From UBA668 sp038234785 (GTDB lineage Bacteria > Actinomycetota > Acidimicrobiia > Acidimicrobiales > Ilumatobacteraceae): a stretch of 15,481 bases of DNA. The stretch covers positions 1 through 15,481 of the forward strand of contig JBBQTC010000078.1 in assembly GCA_038234785.1 (NCBI GenBank). Reading direction: 5' to 3'. This document shows positions 15,167 through 15,481 of the stretch, one piece after another. Position 1 is the stretch's first letter. Each line of letters starts with the position of its first letter. The notes below the pieces were generated by a model. That model searched no databases. It saw nothing but the letters and a program-made list of their open reading frames with translations, and was not told where the DNA came from. Made by a program: the position numbers and the translations under genes.

Positions 15167-15481
15167 TCAGCCGTCACCGAGGAGTGCCTGGAGATCGCCG
15201 ATCGCTTGCGCAGCCGATGTCACCTTGATGGTCGCCATCCCCATCGCTGCCGCCGGCTTCAGGTTGATGCCCAGGTCGTCGAGGAACACGCACTGCGGCG
15301 GTGTCACGTCGAGCAACTCACAGGCGATCTCGTAGAACCGCGGTTCGGGTTTGCGCACGCCGACCTTGCTGCTCTCGACCACGACGTCGAATCGCGCCAT
15401 GATCTCGGCGATCGCGGCGGCCCTCGGACTCTGGTCGCCGGTGGCCGTCACGTTGTTGGTGAGACAGGCGGTGCGGTAGCC
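15167..15481 (-). CDS. HAD-family hydrolase, C-terminal part (runs off the window)
   Basis: The 104 visible residues are the C-terminal half of a HAD phosphatase of subfamily IA; the frame is open to the right edge, so the start and the nucleophile Asp motif lie outside. Motif II is at the edge (YRTACLTNNVTATG, with the TN pair), motif III lysine is in ESSKVGVRKPEPRFYEIAC, and motif IV is VFLDDLGINLKPAAAMGM with the paired aspartates. The pattern resembles the phosphatase domain found at the N-terminus of soluble epoxide hydrolases and in ACAD10/11-type proteins, as well as stand-alone HAD phosphatases. The GTG at 15449-15451 is not a real start, because homologous sequence continues upstream of it. 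The substrate is unknown. The gene converges on kgd with one base between stop codons. Confidence 0.85.
   Translation of the reverse strand, partial: GYRTACLTNNVTATGDQSPRAAAIAEIMARFDVVVESSKVGVRKPEPRFYEIACELLDVTPPQCVFLDDLGINLKPAAAMGMATIKVTSAAQAIGDLQALLGDG

Overview
The window looks like a chromosomal segment of a high-GC actinobacterium, most plausibly from the class Acidimicrobiia (Ilumatobacter-like). The main evidence is a single 1199-residue Kgd-type protein at the right end that fuses an E2-like succinyltransferase domain to a 2-oxoglutarate decarboxylase (E1) domain, an actinobacterial arrangement. The strongly G/C-biased codon use, the many ATGA/TGATG stop-start overlaps and several genes with a TAnnnT box just upstream of the start codon and no Shine-Dalgarno sequence also fit. 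The class-level placement is inference.

Layout. Positions 1-3112 form a loose, accessory-looking stretch: a VapBC-like toxin-antitoxin pair (212-849), two unrelated class I SAM-dependent methyltransferases (922-1677 and about 1998-2807) and a C-terminally truncated P-loop kinase remnant (2819-3103, minus). Positions 3169-5923 hold a tight minus-strand operon: the ABC-F translation factor EttA, a 101-residue two-helix membrane protein, and a CysQ-type 3'-phosphoadenosine phosphatase. Divergent from ettA is a stand-alone membrane protein resembling the N-terminal membrane domain of PuuD-type urate hydroxylase (6034-6801).

Positions 6805-11078 are a sulfate-assimilation and siroheme locus. On the minus strand cysH, cysD, cysN and cobA follow each other with overlapping stop and start codons. 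They encode an Fe-S cysteine-bearing APS/PAPS reductase, both subunits of ATP sulfurylase and uroporphyrinogen-III methyltransferase. A precorrin-2 dehydrogenase (sirC-like) is read divergently from a shared 92-bp intergenic region. CysN and CysD activate sulfate to APS, CysH reduces it to sulfite, and CobA plus the SirC-like enzyme supply the siroheme precursor used by sulfite reductase. Neither sulfite reductase nor APS kinase is in the window.

Positions 11071-15481 carry a small blue-copper (cupredoxin) lipoprotein on the minus strand, the divergent kgd gene, and the C-terminal part of a HAD-family hydrolase that runs off the right edge. I found no tRNA, rRNA, CRISPR array, insertion sequence or prophage gene. 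Most of the window is recognisable core metabolism. I do not see strong evidence for a new multi-gene system; the most interesting leads are the EttA/membrane-protein/CysQ operon, the cytochrome-less PuuD-like protein, the short metal-ligand loop of the cupredoxin and the recurrent leaderless-type promoters.
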